Origin: Sabethes cyaneus
Lineage: Eukaryota; Arthropoda; Insecta; Diptera; Culicidae
Assembly: GCF_943734655.1 (NCBI RefSeq)
Contig: NC_071354.1
Coordinates: 140,168,642-140,232,641 of the forward strand
DNA: 64,000 nt
Reading direction: 5' to 3'
In this document: piece by piece, positions 22,773 through 34,241 of the stretch
Position numbering within the stretch: the first letter of the stretch is position 1
Layout of the letters: every line of letters starts with the position of its first letter
Notes under the pieces: model-generated
Seen by the model: the letters and a program-made list of their open reading frames with translations, nothing else
Database searches by the model: none
Told to the model about the DNA's origin: nothing
Translations under genes and position numbers: made by a program

Positions 22773-22912
22773 AAATTCCACTATTAATATTTATTCGCGA
22801 CAGATACGTATTTCGCCTACGACTTGCAGGCTTCATCAGTGTCTGTTTTCGAAAGGTTCGAAAAGTGAAATACGTATCTGTCGCGAATAAATAGGTATTA
22901 AAAGTGGAATTT
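22773..22912. repeat. Foldback element with GCGACAGATACGTATTTC arms
   Basis: TATTCGCGACAGATACG on the left returns inverted as CGTATCTGTCGCGAATA on the right. Arms are about 40 bp around a loop holding CGCCTACGACTTGCAGG. A GTAGGCGTAGGCGAAATGCG string at 39700 resembles the loop. Confidence 0.75.
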
Positions 22913-23009
22913 AATTAAAAAAAAAAATCTTTTTTGTTTCAGTTTTCGTATTCTACTAAGACGCTCCGAAAACTTTAGTGAATGTACTTATAGACTAGGT
23001 TTCACTATG

Positions 23010-23570
23010 TGATTTCATTAATTCGTCGAAGTCGAAAATGTCACACATCGTTGAAGGCTCGAAGATATGAGTTTAATGTGTTCTGACCAAAGTGCGTCCG
23101 GTGGAAAGGAATTGCTTGGAGGTAACTGCGTATAGCGAATCCGACGAGGAGGTACACTGCTTGGCATCTGTTTTAAAATGCAGTCAATGTTTCCCTGCAT
23201 TAGGTGCAACATTTTTTGTTGCGATGCTGATGCGGGCACCAAACGGTAGAAGCGTACTCCAAGATACTACGCACCAACGCACACTATAGTGTTTTGAGTG
23301 CGTAATTGTCGCTAAAGCTGAAAACATGACATCGAATGAATCCTAGTGTGCTGAATGCCTTTATCAGACCATATCGGTAGATTGTTTAAATCCTCTTGCA
23401 GTGCCATGCTGTTCGAAACCGACGGTATTGCTCGAGAATTTTTCAAATAATTGGAGAACGAAACTACAGGAGATTACGTAGCTGCATCCAGGTCGGAATT
23501 CACTACAACGTATGCCGTGCGGTCCGTCAGATATGAAGAGAGCCATTCTGTAATGTAATCCGACCGAGTA
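23010..23570 (-). pseudogene. CR1-like ORF2, late reverse transcriptase part
   Basis: On the minus strand: ITEWLSSYLTDRTAYVVV, a gap where the YADD region should be, MALQEDLNNLPIW, then LVRSILEY-like text and CPHQHRNKK. This matches the end of a CR1-type reverse transcriptase. It probably belongs to the same element as 25796-26850. Confidence 0.55.
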
Positions 23571-23890
23571 CCGAGGGGGGCAGCCCCCCCAGCAGAAACC
23601 ACTTCTATTTAGGTGCATACATTTTTATAGGTTAACTGATTAGTAGGGATTATCCCTTAGTTAAGTCCGAACGACCGACAGCGAGTAAGGACAGCATGAG
23701 CACGTTTTTGCAGGTTGAAGGTCGTGAATATTTTCGGCTGAATATGACGTTCGGCCTTTTGTGATTCGGCCTTTTGTGGTTCGGCCATTAGATATATTAT
23801 GTCATTTGTAATTTCGGCCATTTCTATTACAGCCATTCGTGATTCGGCGATTTGTGTTTCGGCCATTCGTAGGTAATCCGATTAGGGGTT
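23571..23890 (+). mobile_element. Helitron fragment H3 with CGGCC iteron-like array
   Basis: Starts with a GGGGGGCAGCCCCCC hairpin, then CTATTTAGGT, CGACAGCGAGTAAGGAC (as at 9600 in H1), then a direct-repeat array near 23740-23880: CGGCCTTTTGTGATT, CGGCCTTTTGTGGTT, CGGCCATTAG, CGGCGATTTGTGTTT, CGGCCATTCGTAGG. Same layout as H1 and H2 but a different repeat sequence. No Helitron ends remain. Confidence 0.55.
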
Positions 23891-23915
23891 GTTGACCAAT
23901 TTCTCATGAAGCCAT

Positions 23916-25795
23916 CCCAAGTAACAAATTCAATTTTAAGATGCACTTGAAGAGGTTTCCAGCATTTGCTCCTTAAAACCGAATATAAAACTTGCAATTC
24001 TACAAATCTGCGATAAAACAGCCATAAAACCCTTATAAATCTGGGGAGGCCCACACTAAAGAAGGTTCTCAAGAATATTTCCAAAGGTCCTTTTAAAATT
24101 TGTAATTCTTATCGATATGTATTTATAGTGACTTCCAAGAGTCGGTTGAAACTAAAAGAAAACCGCCACAAGTGTTGATGATTTTATGGTTGCCGTCTCA
24201 AAGAGCACTTGCAAGACATCATACACTTTTCGCAGTCTTAATTTGTTTAAATTGACTAAAAGCTATGAGAGAAAAAGCATTCACAGATATTGCTTTTCCA
24301 AAATGGATATAAATGAAAATTGAAAATAAAAGCAGCTGCTTTGTTGTCAATCAATGAGAAATTTTTCATGTCACGCTCAGTCTGTCGATGTTTTGTGACA
24401 TGAAAGTTAGAAAATTTTAACGCGCCGGTTATTTTCGCTAGATTATTTAAAAATTTAATTAATAAAAAAAATTCAATAATTTCATGAAGAAGTTGATAGC
24501 TACCAAATTTTTAACAAATTGCGGCAAAAAGTCTTTTAAGTGTCCGAACATTTATTTAAAAATATAAGATCACTTATGGTATTGTATAACAACATATTTA
24601 TAAACGCCCATATGGAATTGGCTAGAATTTCAAAAGTAATCAAAACAGTCCTGTTGGCCATTTTTTCAATGGTTTTATCTAAATCAACCTGAAGGCGCTT
24701 ATTAGACTAACATTTCTTGCACAAGACAAAGAAAAATTTTCCAAGAGGTCGATAAGTTCATCTATACTTATTGTATTCTTGAAGAAGACAAGTTGTGCTT
24801 GAACAAGAATTGTTTGAATTACTTAAGGGGACCCAGTTTTTTGCAAGATAATCATAGATAATCACAAAGAAAACGTCAACAAAGTGTCAATGTAAGATGT
24901 TTTTTGTGCTGGAGGTTCACCTACTTATATTGAGTTTAATATTTTTTAAGTACAGCAGTCATTATGATTACCAATACAAATTGATTTTAAAAATTAAAAG
25001 AGGGCTGCACGGCAGTTCCATGCGTAAAGTTTAATCTGCAAAATTTTTTATATACTTTGTCGTTACAACCGTCTTTAAAAAAATATGCTTCAACTGCTTA
25101 AATCCCTTCGAACATTTTCCCAACACCGGCTAAGGACCTCTATATTCAGTTTAAAAAATACAAACAACTCTACAAACCGGCACCGGCATCGCCTCCGTCA
25201 AAATACAATCGAACCAAATTTTCTAATAACATACAAATCTACCATTGATGCATCATCACCGGCATAGTCCTTCCTCAGCTCATTTGGAAATTTTCATTGT
25301 TTTTTGATTTCGCTGATTTTTCATATGAAATCTTGCTAAAGTTTCGATTAAAAGATCCATATTTGTTCAATTTTCTCCTGGTTCAGATGCCCATTTTGAC
25401 AGATCAGTTGTTTACGCTCGAATGTTCTTTCTTCAGAGTATGATTTCTCTTACAAGAATATACGGTTTTATGGTAGTATTGTTAAGACAAACCAATCTTG
25501 CAGAAGAATGTCATAAATTTTTGTCAAAACTATTGCTAGGTTTTAAGGAGCGTCGTTTTTGAGCAGAAATCAAGTATCCTTTAAAACCACTTATAAGGTG
25601 AATTACACTTATTGATATTTCAGTTTTATGCGTGTTTCTTCAAGTCTCCTTCAATCATACTTCAGAAATGTTAATCAAATAAGATAACATTCACTTGAGG
25701 AAAAACATCATAAAACCTGATAGATTTTGCAATGCTCTGATAAAACTACTATAAGAAATGCATAAGACCAATTTGCTATTGGATTGTTACTTGGG
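23916..25795. mobile_element. TIR element D, 1.9 kb, non-autonomous
   Basis: Left end CCCAAGTAACAAATTC, right end GATTGTTACTTGGG, inverted over 12 bases. The right flank is CR1-like coding sequence (minus-strand AISETQH). No transposase is found inside, and ORFs such as 25085-25267 have no domain. Confidence 0.6.
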
Positions 25796-26850
25796 ATGCT
25801 GAGTCTCAGAGATTGCTGGTGCAACTGCGTTGTATAGTGCGCTGTGGACCAGTTTTTCTAATACCTTACTAAGACAACAAAGTAGCGCGTGGGAGGCACA
25901 GCTACGATTACCTGATTTGTGAATTGGAACACTATAGGGGTCATTACATGCCAAGTGACCGAGAAAATGTTCAAACGTGTATTCGACCTTCACGGATTTG
26001 AACCAAATTTTGCCAGATTGTTCGTTTTCGGTCAGAAAGTAAAAATCTAAAATTTGTAAAATTAAAGGCAAAATAACTTTTTTTTGAAGCAGTAATTCTC
26101 TTCGCAATGTAAAACTACTTTACCATATCGGGAAAGCATTTATATAGCAAAGTTTTTCTAATCAGTGTTGACAGCTTTTCTAGCATCAGGAATGCAGAAG
26201 GTACTCCATCAAGTGTAGGATTGAAGAACGACTTGAGCATGGAAGCGGCCTTTGAAATTTTCTCGACGTTAACATCAATGGCACCTAGTGATTGACCATA
26301 AATTGGAACATTGGTTGCTGCTAGGGCAACATGGTCAACGCTCAATACCTCGTTAGTGAAACACTTGTAAATTTGCTGGAAAAGGAACGGCATATATTCT
26401 GAGGTGCGTGAAAAGCATTGCCTACTGGCTCGCCTCTATAAGTGGCTTACTCTCGCATAATGAAGTTTTAGCGAAAGCGTGCGATGCTTCGTAAATCTCC
26501 GCAATGCTGCTCTTTTGTATGACTTCAGTTTGCGCAACTCATTCGTGTACCAAGAGGGATGATAAGTGTTACGGTGACATCTTTCGGGACGTGTCGATCT
26601 ATAACATATAATAGGACATGTGAGAAGGTTTGCGTCGCACCTTCGACGTCGTCTGGGTCAAGTATCTCTGCTGGACAATACGTCATTAATACTATGCAGA
26701 TCAATTTTACGGAAGTTGTAGGTTGTAGGCCTTTTCTGATGAACTCACGAAACAGAGATCCAAGCAACGGTTGTTTTCGATAACTAAGTAGATGGTTAAC
26801 TTGATGGATCATTGCAGCACTATAATTGTCAAGAAATACCTGACCCTTTG
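25796..26850 (-). pseudogene. CR1-like ORF2, endonuclease end and reverse transcriptase start
   Basis: Read right to left: NRCLDLCFVSSS (endonuclease end), DPDDVEGATQTF, VIDRHVPK, LDGVPSAFL, KCFPDMVK, VPIHKSGNRS, LLCCLSKVLEKLVHSALYN, AISETQH. These are linker and fingers motifs of CR1/T1/Q-type enzymes. Several frame changes occur. The polymerase continues at 23010-23570 beyond element D and H3, with roughly 70 residues missing. Confidence 0.7.
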
Positions 26851-27207
26851 TTAGTGTACAGGTCTTTCAGAGCGCCGATGACATCGTTTATGGATATTTG
26901 GATTGCTGGGAGATTGCACTCGTGTGCTTCTATATGGGTACAACAATTGACACTGCACTGGTACCGCCCTGTTACACTGTTACAGCGTCTCTGCTTATGC
27001 AAGCGTCGGTTCCATTGTAGTATACGGGATTAGGAATGCAGTGGCTCTTTTTCAGTCACAATATGACCCAAGAATTGCTACATCTGTTATGAATCCATCG
27101 GTATCCAAACCATCAAAATTGGCAGAGCTATTAGCTTTCAAAATCTTTCAGATTGTCGTGGCGATAACTAGACCCTAAATTATGGAACGCCACTCTGCAG
27201 TAAGACA
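26851..27207 (-). pseudogene. Possible decayed endonuclease region of the same CR1-like element
   Basis: Position suggests the N-terminal endonuclease, but I can align only scattered residues. Coding remnants are uncertain. Confidence 0.3.
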
Positions 27208-27673
27208 TACACTCAACCCCCGCTAATATGAAAAACAGCTCGTTCAGATTGGGCGAGTTCATTTTTAATCTGAATATTTGGTGACTCTATTCATTTTCAC
27301 ATACGCGCAAGACGCGCACCCTATGAACTTGTTGTTTTGATTTGACGAAAACAAACGTTTTGAAAACATGTCAAACATGCGCGAATTCTAAAGGTTAGAT
27401 TTGTAGAAGACGAAATTGGCTCGGCAGTTTCGACTAAAATGGTCTATTTTGAGTGCTGGAGAGAGGTAAGTTGCATATGAGCTATATTGCCAAAGCTCCG
27501 GAGCAAGAGGAAACGCATTAAGATTTTTTGCTTTTTTTTAATTTACCGGTCAACTTTAACGTCAATTGTGTGTGACGCTTGATCGGTTTTTAATATGAAC
27601 GCTTTCATGCCACCGGGGTACAAATTAAAAATGTTCAGATTAAAGAAGGTCATACCAACGGGGGTACACGGTA
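27208..27673. mobile_element. MITE with TACACTCAACCCCCG-type ends
   Basis: Left TACACTCAACCCCCGC, then TAATATGA; right TCATACCAACGGGGGTA then CACGGTA. Imperfect inverted ends with TA edges. It sits between the CR1-like and gypsy relics. Confidence 0.6.
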
Positions 27674-27679
27674 GTCCTA

Positions 27680-28164
27680 GACGGATTTGATCGCATGAAC
27701 TATCAGATAGCGAGATCTATGGTCCACCAACACTAAAATTGAAACTCCACCTATTTCACCTAATGCCCGGTCACCAAATTCTTTCGTGCGGAATGGATGT
27801 CCACTGTGTGCGATACTTAAAGATTTCTTCCGTAAGAAGTCAGGGATCATCGTACAGCTCTATTCATCACGCCGCCCTTTGAAATAATCAGATCTTCCGC
27901 CACCGATTCGTATCGGTAATTCGTACAAAGTGATTTGGGTCAGTCATCTGTTCCGAGTGCTTTTAAGATTTGCTGAAGAGTTTTATCTTTTACGGTAGCT
28001 TTTTGTAGTTCGGCTTCTGTCAAAACCCCTTAGCAATTGGAATCCATGCTAGCAATTACCTACGGGCTTCGTTGAAGTATTCATCATTTGCAGTAGGTAT
28101 GAAGCCGATATGAGGGGTTTTCGATGTTATCACGACCGAGAATATTTTGCACGTCGTAGGTATA
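27680..28164 (-). pseudogene. Ty3/gypsy RNase H end and integrase start
   Basis: Minus strand: YDVQNILGRDNIENPSYRL (end of the RNase H/tether region, like PGRDNIADPLSRL in the family), then after frame changes MIPDFLRKKSLSIAHSGHP, the start of the integrase HHCC zinc domain. Several stops; a dead relic of the element at 28535-28965. Confidence 0.6.
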
Positions 28165-28530
28165 AGGGCTATTGGGCCCATTCATCTACTCAACGCTCGA
28201 TCTATTGTGATATCGCTCGGGTGTAGGCTGTATTCTGTTTTTTGCTCTAATCTCTATTGGGTGAGCGGTTATGTGTAATAATAATTTTTTATGCTTGTTT
28301 GTGTGTATTTGGGGGTGTGTATTGTTTACTCTATCTTACCTACCAGCTTCTTCTCATACCAGTACTGTCTTCAATTATACCCACCCCTGGTGCAGTCGGC
28401 CAGTACATTGCACTATAAGAGTGACTTCTTGCAATATCAAGCAGGTTTCATCGGGGTAATATAGAATTCAGCATGAAGCAAGGGTAATGAAGGATCTGAG
28501 AAGAAACCCATTGTAAATTCACTTGACTTT
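28165..28530 (-). mobile_element. SINE-like element S1, copy 2
   Basis: Same order and orientation as 2812-3277: ATCTATTGTGATAT, CTCGGGTGTAGGCTG, AGAATTCAGCATGAAG, AAACCCATT. The tRNA-like head present in copy 1 is missing here. It separates two parts of the gypsy pol. Confidence 0.6.
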
Positions 28531-28534
28531 GAGT

Positions 28535-28965
28535 GAAACTTAATAGCAATCTTATCGAACTTACATTTACTTTGATTCAATGTCAAGTTGTGTGTCCTCA
28601 GGATTCCTGTACTGTTGGTACCGTTGTTTTCAATTTTTCTAAGGTTTGGGCAAAAATCAGGATGTTGTCGATGTATACAATAACGTTCTCCATATCTTTC
28701 GAAACTTGCTTCATTTTTCGCTGAAATACTTCAGACGCACATTTGACGCCAATCATGAGATGCTTGAACCGGAACATGCCACATTCAGGACGAAAGCTAG
28801 TAAGATCTCGTGACTCTGGACTGAGCTCCTACCATGTTGGCAGAATGAATTACTCGTATTTAGCTGTGAGAAGTATTTTGCGTCGTGTAGTTTCATTCTT
28901 CTGTCGTCAATAAAGGGCATGCGGAAGTATTTGCGGTTAATGGGTCGTATGAATAAAAGAGTTAA
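28535..28965 (-). pseudogene. Ty3/gypsy reverse transcriptase fragment
   Basis: Minus strand: NRKYFRMPFIDDRRMKLHD, AKYFSQLN, ECGMFRFKHLMIGVKCASE, VFQRKMKQVS, then VIVYIDNILIFAQTLEKL. The catalytic box YIDD is changed to YIDN. Frame changes occur on both sides of the central block. RNase H and integrase pieces lie beyond the S1 insertion. Confidence 0.75.
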
Positions 28966-28969
28966 CTTT

Positions 28970-29185
28970 TCTCATACCGCCCAATTAGCTCCGTGGTACG
29001 ATGCTGATCTAACAGGCTAGTCGTCTTATGTTCGAATTTCGGTTGGGAGAGGCTGCTAGTCAATTGGATCGTAGAACTAGCTCCACAATTGTTATGAACA
29101 AAACAGCTAGCTGCAAAGTCTGTGGAACAACAGCAGAAGTACAAGTTTTGAAAACGGAATGTAGCACCAATGCATTTTCCACCAG
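28970..29185 (+). mobile_element. tRNA-derived SINE
   Basis: Starts with an A-box-like TTAGCTCCGTGGTACGA and a B-box-like TATGTTCGAATTTCGG about 35 bases later, the internal RNA polymerase III promoter layout. The body ends GGAATGTAGCACCAATG, a 3' end I associate with mosquito tRNA-SINEs. A TAAGTAAGTAAG run lies 80 bases further on. Confidence 0.6.
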
Positions 29186-31103
29186 GAGTTAAATCACCTA
29201 ACTGCAATTATCAATTCACTATTTTTCTTGATTTTCTGAAAATCTATCATTATTTATTATAAGTAAGTAAGTTTGTCGAGAAATGACAGTACAGTGCATA
29301 CAAAACGTTTCTTTTCTGTTCTTGTAAAGTGCACCACAATACAGAAAACAGACACGTAGTCCTACGTTAAGACCAATTTTGACAACATGAATCTTTTGAG
29401 GTTGCGGCCAAAATAACAGGTGCTGAATTTAAATTCCAAGCTTTTAGTTGAATCGATCGAATCATTTTGCAGTTCTGTGCCTTACCTACCGTTTGCGCCC
29501 TTACCAATCATCCAAAGCTGGCTGTACCCGCGATCCTCTTTTTTTCATACGGGCTGCTTCAAGAAAACATCAAATATAAGCTACCGCGTTACGCGTTTTG
29601 TTTTGCTTGAAAAATAAGAAGAAACAGTGGTGGCCATTGTTGAGTCCACGGAGCACCATAGAAGAATGAAGTAAGAGAAAGAAAAGGCAATGCAAAGGTA
29701 TTAAGAAAAGATCGTCATCGCAATCAGTGTGCAGTCATTGCTACTGTCATGATCGTCATCGTACACAGTGAACCAGGTATCCACGCATCGTATCATTCGT
29801 AGCAGTAGATATTTCCGAGGACTAAGTAACCTTCTTTGCGTTGAGCCACACTGAGGCCTTGCGGTGGGTCCTGTATGTCGATGGGGATTCGTGCCGAGAA
29901 ACCAGTAGCAAGTAGTCCACTAATACCATCATCGCTATAATCAGTTCGCGTAAGAAGCACGAGAAAAAAATCGATCGATTCTTGGCTGCCTGGATCTATA
30001 AAAGGTGTTGCAATTCTCAGGCAGAAGGGACTCAATCGTTTCTCTGTATTATCATTTTTATTATCTCAATCGTTTGCTTCTTCTTTGTAAATTACGATGT
30101 ATTTGCCTGTCATCTCGTTCCCGCTCATTGACTATACATACCAACCAGCGAGTCACTTATGACCCGTTCGATCATATCCGGATAGTAACAGTAAATGCAT
30201 AGGAGTTTAAGGTTCAAACATAGATCATTCATTTTTTTGATTTCAAAAATTTGTATTATGCTTAAAATGAAAGATATGTTCACAAAAATTTGTGATTGTG
30301 TTCTGACAGACGCAAACAACGAAATGAAAACAGATCATGGATATACAAACGGTTTTGGAAATACCAGAAATCAATGACGCATGTATGAGCCTTAAAATGA
30401 AATGCCATATAAGTAATAACTAATAGAATAGGAAAACTAACATTTAGCTCTTTGGTTCGTATAGTGCAGTATTATTAGTTGAAAATATTAATCGCCCCGT
30501 GTTACTATCCCGGTCGGCGAAACCCGTAGGTGTTGGACGATAAGCGTTTCCGTGTTACATTCTAACTTTCCTGGGCTCCGATAGATGCTGGTTGGTTTTC
30601 ATATTAGGTCTGGGGCACCAAGTAATAGACTGGCTAAGATGACAGAATTTTGCAAATGTTTTGTTGTTATAAAGGATGACCAATATCACTATGACGGTTC
30701 AATACACGATTCCTGAATTGAAAACTCAAAACATTTTAGTTACCTTGTTATACAGTCGCATAGAGTGACTTACTTTTTTCCAGTATGTGACGAGATAAAA
30801 CTATTTTATAGAAAAATGCCTGAGGATCACCTGAAAATAATTCTTGATATCAAAGCAACTAAAAGATTGTGCTTTGCTTTTGTATAATGTATCCGGCACC
30901 GTATATGGGCACAAGGGCGTACAAGGGCACTGAAATTTTTTAACTCCAATAATCCGCTGGTAGGGTGAGAGCACTATTATTAGTCCTATTGCCTATATTG
31001 TTCCAATCTTCACTATATCAAGTATAATTGTAATCGGAGTTTTTCTAACCTAAGTGTAAGTTTTATTTATGCTTCAATCAAAATGCGCTAAAAATTTAGT
31101 TAA
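29186..31103. other. Non-coding stretch
   Basis: No domain recognised. A 22-codon run near 29560 and ORFs of up to 80 codons (29793-30035 minus) are unsupported. A GC-richer patch at 30490-30560 is unidentified. Confidence 0.4.
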
Positions 31104-31236
31104 TACAGGTCGGACTCGATTATCCAGGTGAAAAACAAAAAATTTCAACGGTAAACACGTTTTCAACGTCAACACGTTTCAGAAAACCTATTTTAAACAA
31201 AAAAATTTTCACCCGGATAATCGAGTCTGACCTGTA
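31104..31236. mobile_element. 133-bp MITE, TACAGGTCGGACTCGATT ends
   Basis: Left TACAGGTCGGACTCGATT, right AATCGAGTCTGACCTGTA, near-perfect inverted repeats bounded by TA. The ends resemble pogo/Tigger-type terminal repeats. Confidence 0.85.
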
Positions 31237-32253
31237 TAGCCATTTAAATATCACAGATATCGATGATTGTAATATAGGCAGTAGGACAAATAATGGTCCC
31301 CCGCCCTATATTATTATCAAGCGAATAAAAAGTGTTGAACGACATTTTCAATTTTCTTAGACTGGTTCCAACACTATGCCGGAAGTAGAACCCCGTTATG
31401 TGCCGTGACAACAATTTAGCATTCAAGGCTCTCCATATCCATAATTTGGATCCACTAAAATCATCCTCCAGACCTACGCTAACCTAAAAAAGTCTTTCAT
31501 TGAAATTTGTGTATTGGTTAAATTGCTTTAATATGATTTTGGATTAGATTCGTATGCTTTCACTGTGGAAGGAAACCTACCGGATATGTAGAAGGGCTTG
31601 GGCGTCATGCGTGCCGGCTTGTTCTCAATTAATCTGGACAGAAATATATTTTTAAATCATTGAGTGAAATTGTAACTTCAAATGTCCGAATACCAGTATT
31701 TCTTTGAACTAATTAAAATATTATTTTCCAATTTTTACAGAAAAAATTTTTGACCCCGATGTTAGGTATTGATTCTTATCTGTATAAGTTTACTGTTGAA
31801 GTCATCATAAAATATTGTTAAATTTGGCAGATTTAATACACTGACCGGTTTGCAATGGCAAGAATTTAACAGACGAGCAATTTGCAACTAAGCAACTACA
31901 TGGAGCAACTAAATGGTTTTACAAATGGTTCGTTCATCTTCAGAGTTATTGAACTGTTTACTGAATAGCTGTTCAAATTTCGGCGAAAATGTTGGTTTTG
32001 GTGTTTTTTAAGTGTGACATAACTGCACTAAAATTTTGGCGGCTTCAAAAGTTTGGTCAAGGCCACTGGTGATATTCAAACTTGAGATAATAAATACTTA
32101 TATACAGTATGAATCACTTAAGCAGATGCATGAGTTTAAAAAATCAAATCTAGCACATAATATTGTTTAAAAGCAGTTTAAAAATCTTTTTAGTTACAGA
32201 AATAGGTAATTTCAGTTGATTCTGTCATTAACCGCCTGTCTGTACAAAAAAAT
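31237..32253. other. Non-coding stretch
   Basis: AT-rich, no recognised feature. Confidence 0.4.
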
Positions 32254-33527
32254 ACTTACGTTGTCTGTACATTGGGGTCAATTTAAGCCACTATAGCTTA
32301 GCGAAAACTTGACGGATTTCCGAATTTTTAGATGTTTCAGAAAGATAATTCAATGAACTAAATGAAAAAAATTCGAATGGCGACTTGGCAGGGGTGACGT
32401 TTTATAAGGAGGGATTTTGATAAAAAAAAAGTCGGAAAAATCGGATTTTTTTCAGATTTGTGACGTTTAATCACGAAATCCTAACCACCTAGAATGATGG
32501 ATCCTTCTACAAAAATACACGCGTACGCGAGATCTTCAAAGTTGAGTGTGGCATTTTACAGGATTTGCTGTTTATCTGGAAAAAATCGATCTCTTTTAGT
32601 CTCAAATTTTTGAGTTTTACCCGTATAAATCGTTCTTGTTCTTATTAAAGTTGATTAAATAGACAAAATATGAGGTGAACATAGTCCGGTGGTAGATAAA
32701 ACTTTGGTGAACGGTTCAGATTTCATCCACCAGATGGTGTACATGGTATATATATATAGATATTGGTTGAAGTTAAACATATTGATGACATACAAGTTTT
32801 TTGTCATCAGCAAGGTTGATCAAATGGACTAGATTCATTCTATGTTAGACAGTTTAGCACAGTATTCAGTCACAAGGTAGCGATAGTGTGCTTTCTGTTT
32901 TGATTTTTTTTATTGCGTATGAACATATTGTTTTAACAAGAGGTCATCTTCGACATTAATTCGCAATACTATATAGCCAAATAATGTACCGATTCAGTCA
33001 GGTTGTATGTTAAAACGTTCCGCAAAGATTGAGCATAGTACCGGAAGAAAATGAATACATCACTAGCGTCACCTGGCGAGTGAATTTTGCACAGAAATAT
33101 TCAGAATAGAAGGGTGTCGACTATCTAAACAATTCTGCCTTAGACAGAAAAGTCAGTATTCTAAGCTGCGTTAAAAAAATTAAAAACAAATGGAGCACCA
33201 ATGCCACCTGGCGACCAAATTATGAACCAAACTATTAGCCAAAGGTTTTATCTGTCACAAGATTATGTTCACTGCACTGTCTATCTCAGTAGTTCCCAGG
33301 CCTAGACAAGGTGCGGGCCAAACGAGATCGCCTCATGAATGTCGCGGACCGCAAATTCCTCAGGCCATTTTTATTTTTTGAAATGGTGGTTCTGCAATTG
33401 ATGAAGGGACGGTAGGGAAAAGTAATGATTTTTTTTGGAATGGAAGGGAAAGAGCGGAAAGGTGAGGGGGGGCTATTGGTAGCTACACTTAACAAGTCGT
33501 CGTTGTGACTCCTCTCTTTTGTTCAAT

Positions 33528-33677
33528 GCTGGAAGGTGCACGGGTCGAACCAAGCTATAATCTGAGATTATAACCGGATTTGAACCCGCAACACCCGCCA
33601 GGTGCTGGAAGGTGCACGGGTCGAACCAAGCTATAATCTGAGATTATAACCGGATTTGAACCCGCAACACCCGCCAG
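33528..33677. repeat. Exact tandem duplication of a 75-bp unit
   Basis: The unit starting TGCTGGAAGGTGCACGGG and ending CACCCGCCAGG occurs twice, head to tail, at 33528 and 33603 with no mismatch that I can see. A recent slippage or an assembly artefact is possible. Confidence 0.93.
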
Positions 33678-33735
33678 GGTTTGTGGCTCGCTGGTACCCA
33701 TGTATCTTTGAACCACAGAGGCGCTGGACAAAAGG
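33610..33735 (-). mobile_element. tRNA-like SINE head
   Basis: Minus strand: CCAGCGCCTCTGTGG, then a B-box-like GGGTTCAAATCC. This is a tRNA-related promoter-like segment; the 75-bp duplication repeats its B-box half. No intact tRNA cloverleaf. Confidence 0.45.
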
Positions 33736-33917
33736 AGACTGCACAACCCCATTATTGAGTCCTGCCAATAAGTCGCCATTCAAAATTTTATCGTTTAGTG
33801 CATAAAATTACCTTTCTGAAACATCTAAAAACTCGGAAATCCGTCAGTTTTCAGTTCACTGAGATATAGTAGTTTGAATTTTGGGGTCAAATTGACCCCA
33901 ATGCAGACAACGTAAGT

Positions 33918-34241
33918 TTTTCAATAAAATTGTTGTAAAACGTAAGTTTTCGAAATTTTTTATCAAATAACTTCTATAATAAAACTTCGCCGGTAGACAC
34001 ACCTAGTCGCGAAAGAAGTAGATTAATTCTTTAAAAAATAAAAAAGTTACAGCTTCTCAAGTGGGTCAAATTGACTCCAAGGTACAAACAAAGGGTTAAA
34101 CCGATATTGTTCCACAGAAATTATGCTTATATTATACTCATCAACTATACAATTATGGATCAAAGCAAAAATTCAGCTTTTGGCAGTGAATTCACTCAAT
34201 AAACTTTATTCAAATCATGTAATAACATAAAAATAACATGT
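33918..34241. other. Non-coding stretch
   Basis: AT-rich; a second GGGTCAAATTGACTCCAA string at about 34063 echoes the arm of element E. Nothing else. Confidence 0.4.

Larger units (their letters stand above)
32254..33917. mobile_element. TIR element E with inverted arms of about 110 bp
   Basis: Left arm ACTTACGTTGTCTGTAC, ATTGGGGTCAATTT, GACGGATTTCCGA, TAGATGTTTCAGAAAG; the right arm at about 33805-33917 is its inverse. 1.66 kb, no transposase. The interior holds the 75-bp duplication and a tRNA-like segment. Confidence 0.7.

Noticed and set aside
28975..29045. A functional tRNA gene
   Set aside because: A- and B-box-like sequences are present, but no cloverleaf or acceptor stem forms; a SINE explains it better.
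29258..29274. An RTE 3' tail (TAAGTAAGTAAG)
   Set aside because: No RTE protein text was found immediately upstream; the run may be chance or belong to the SINE flank.
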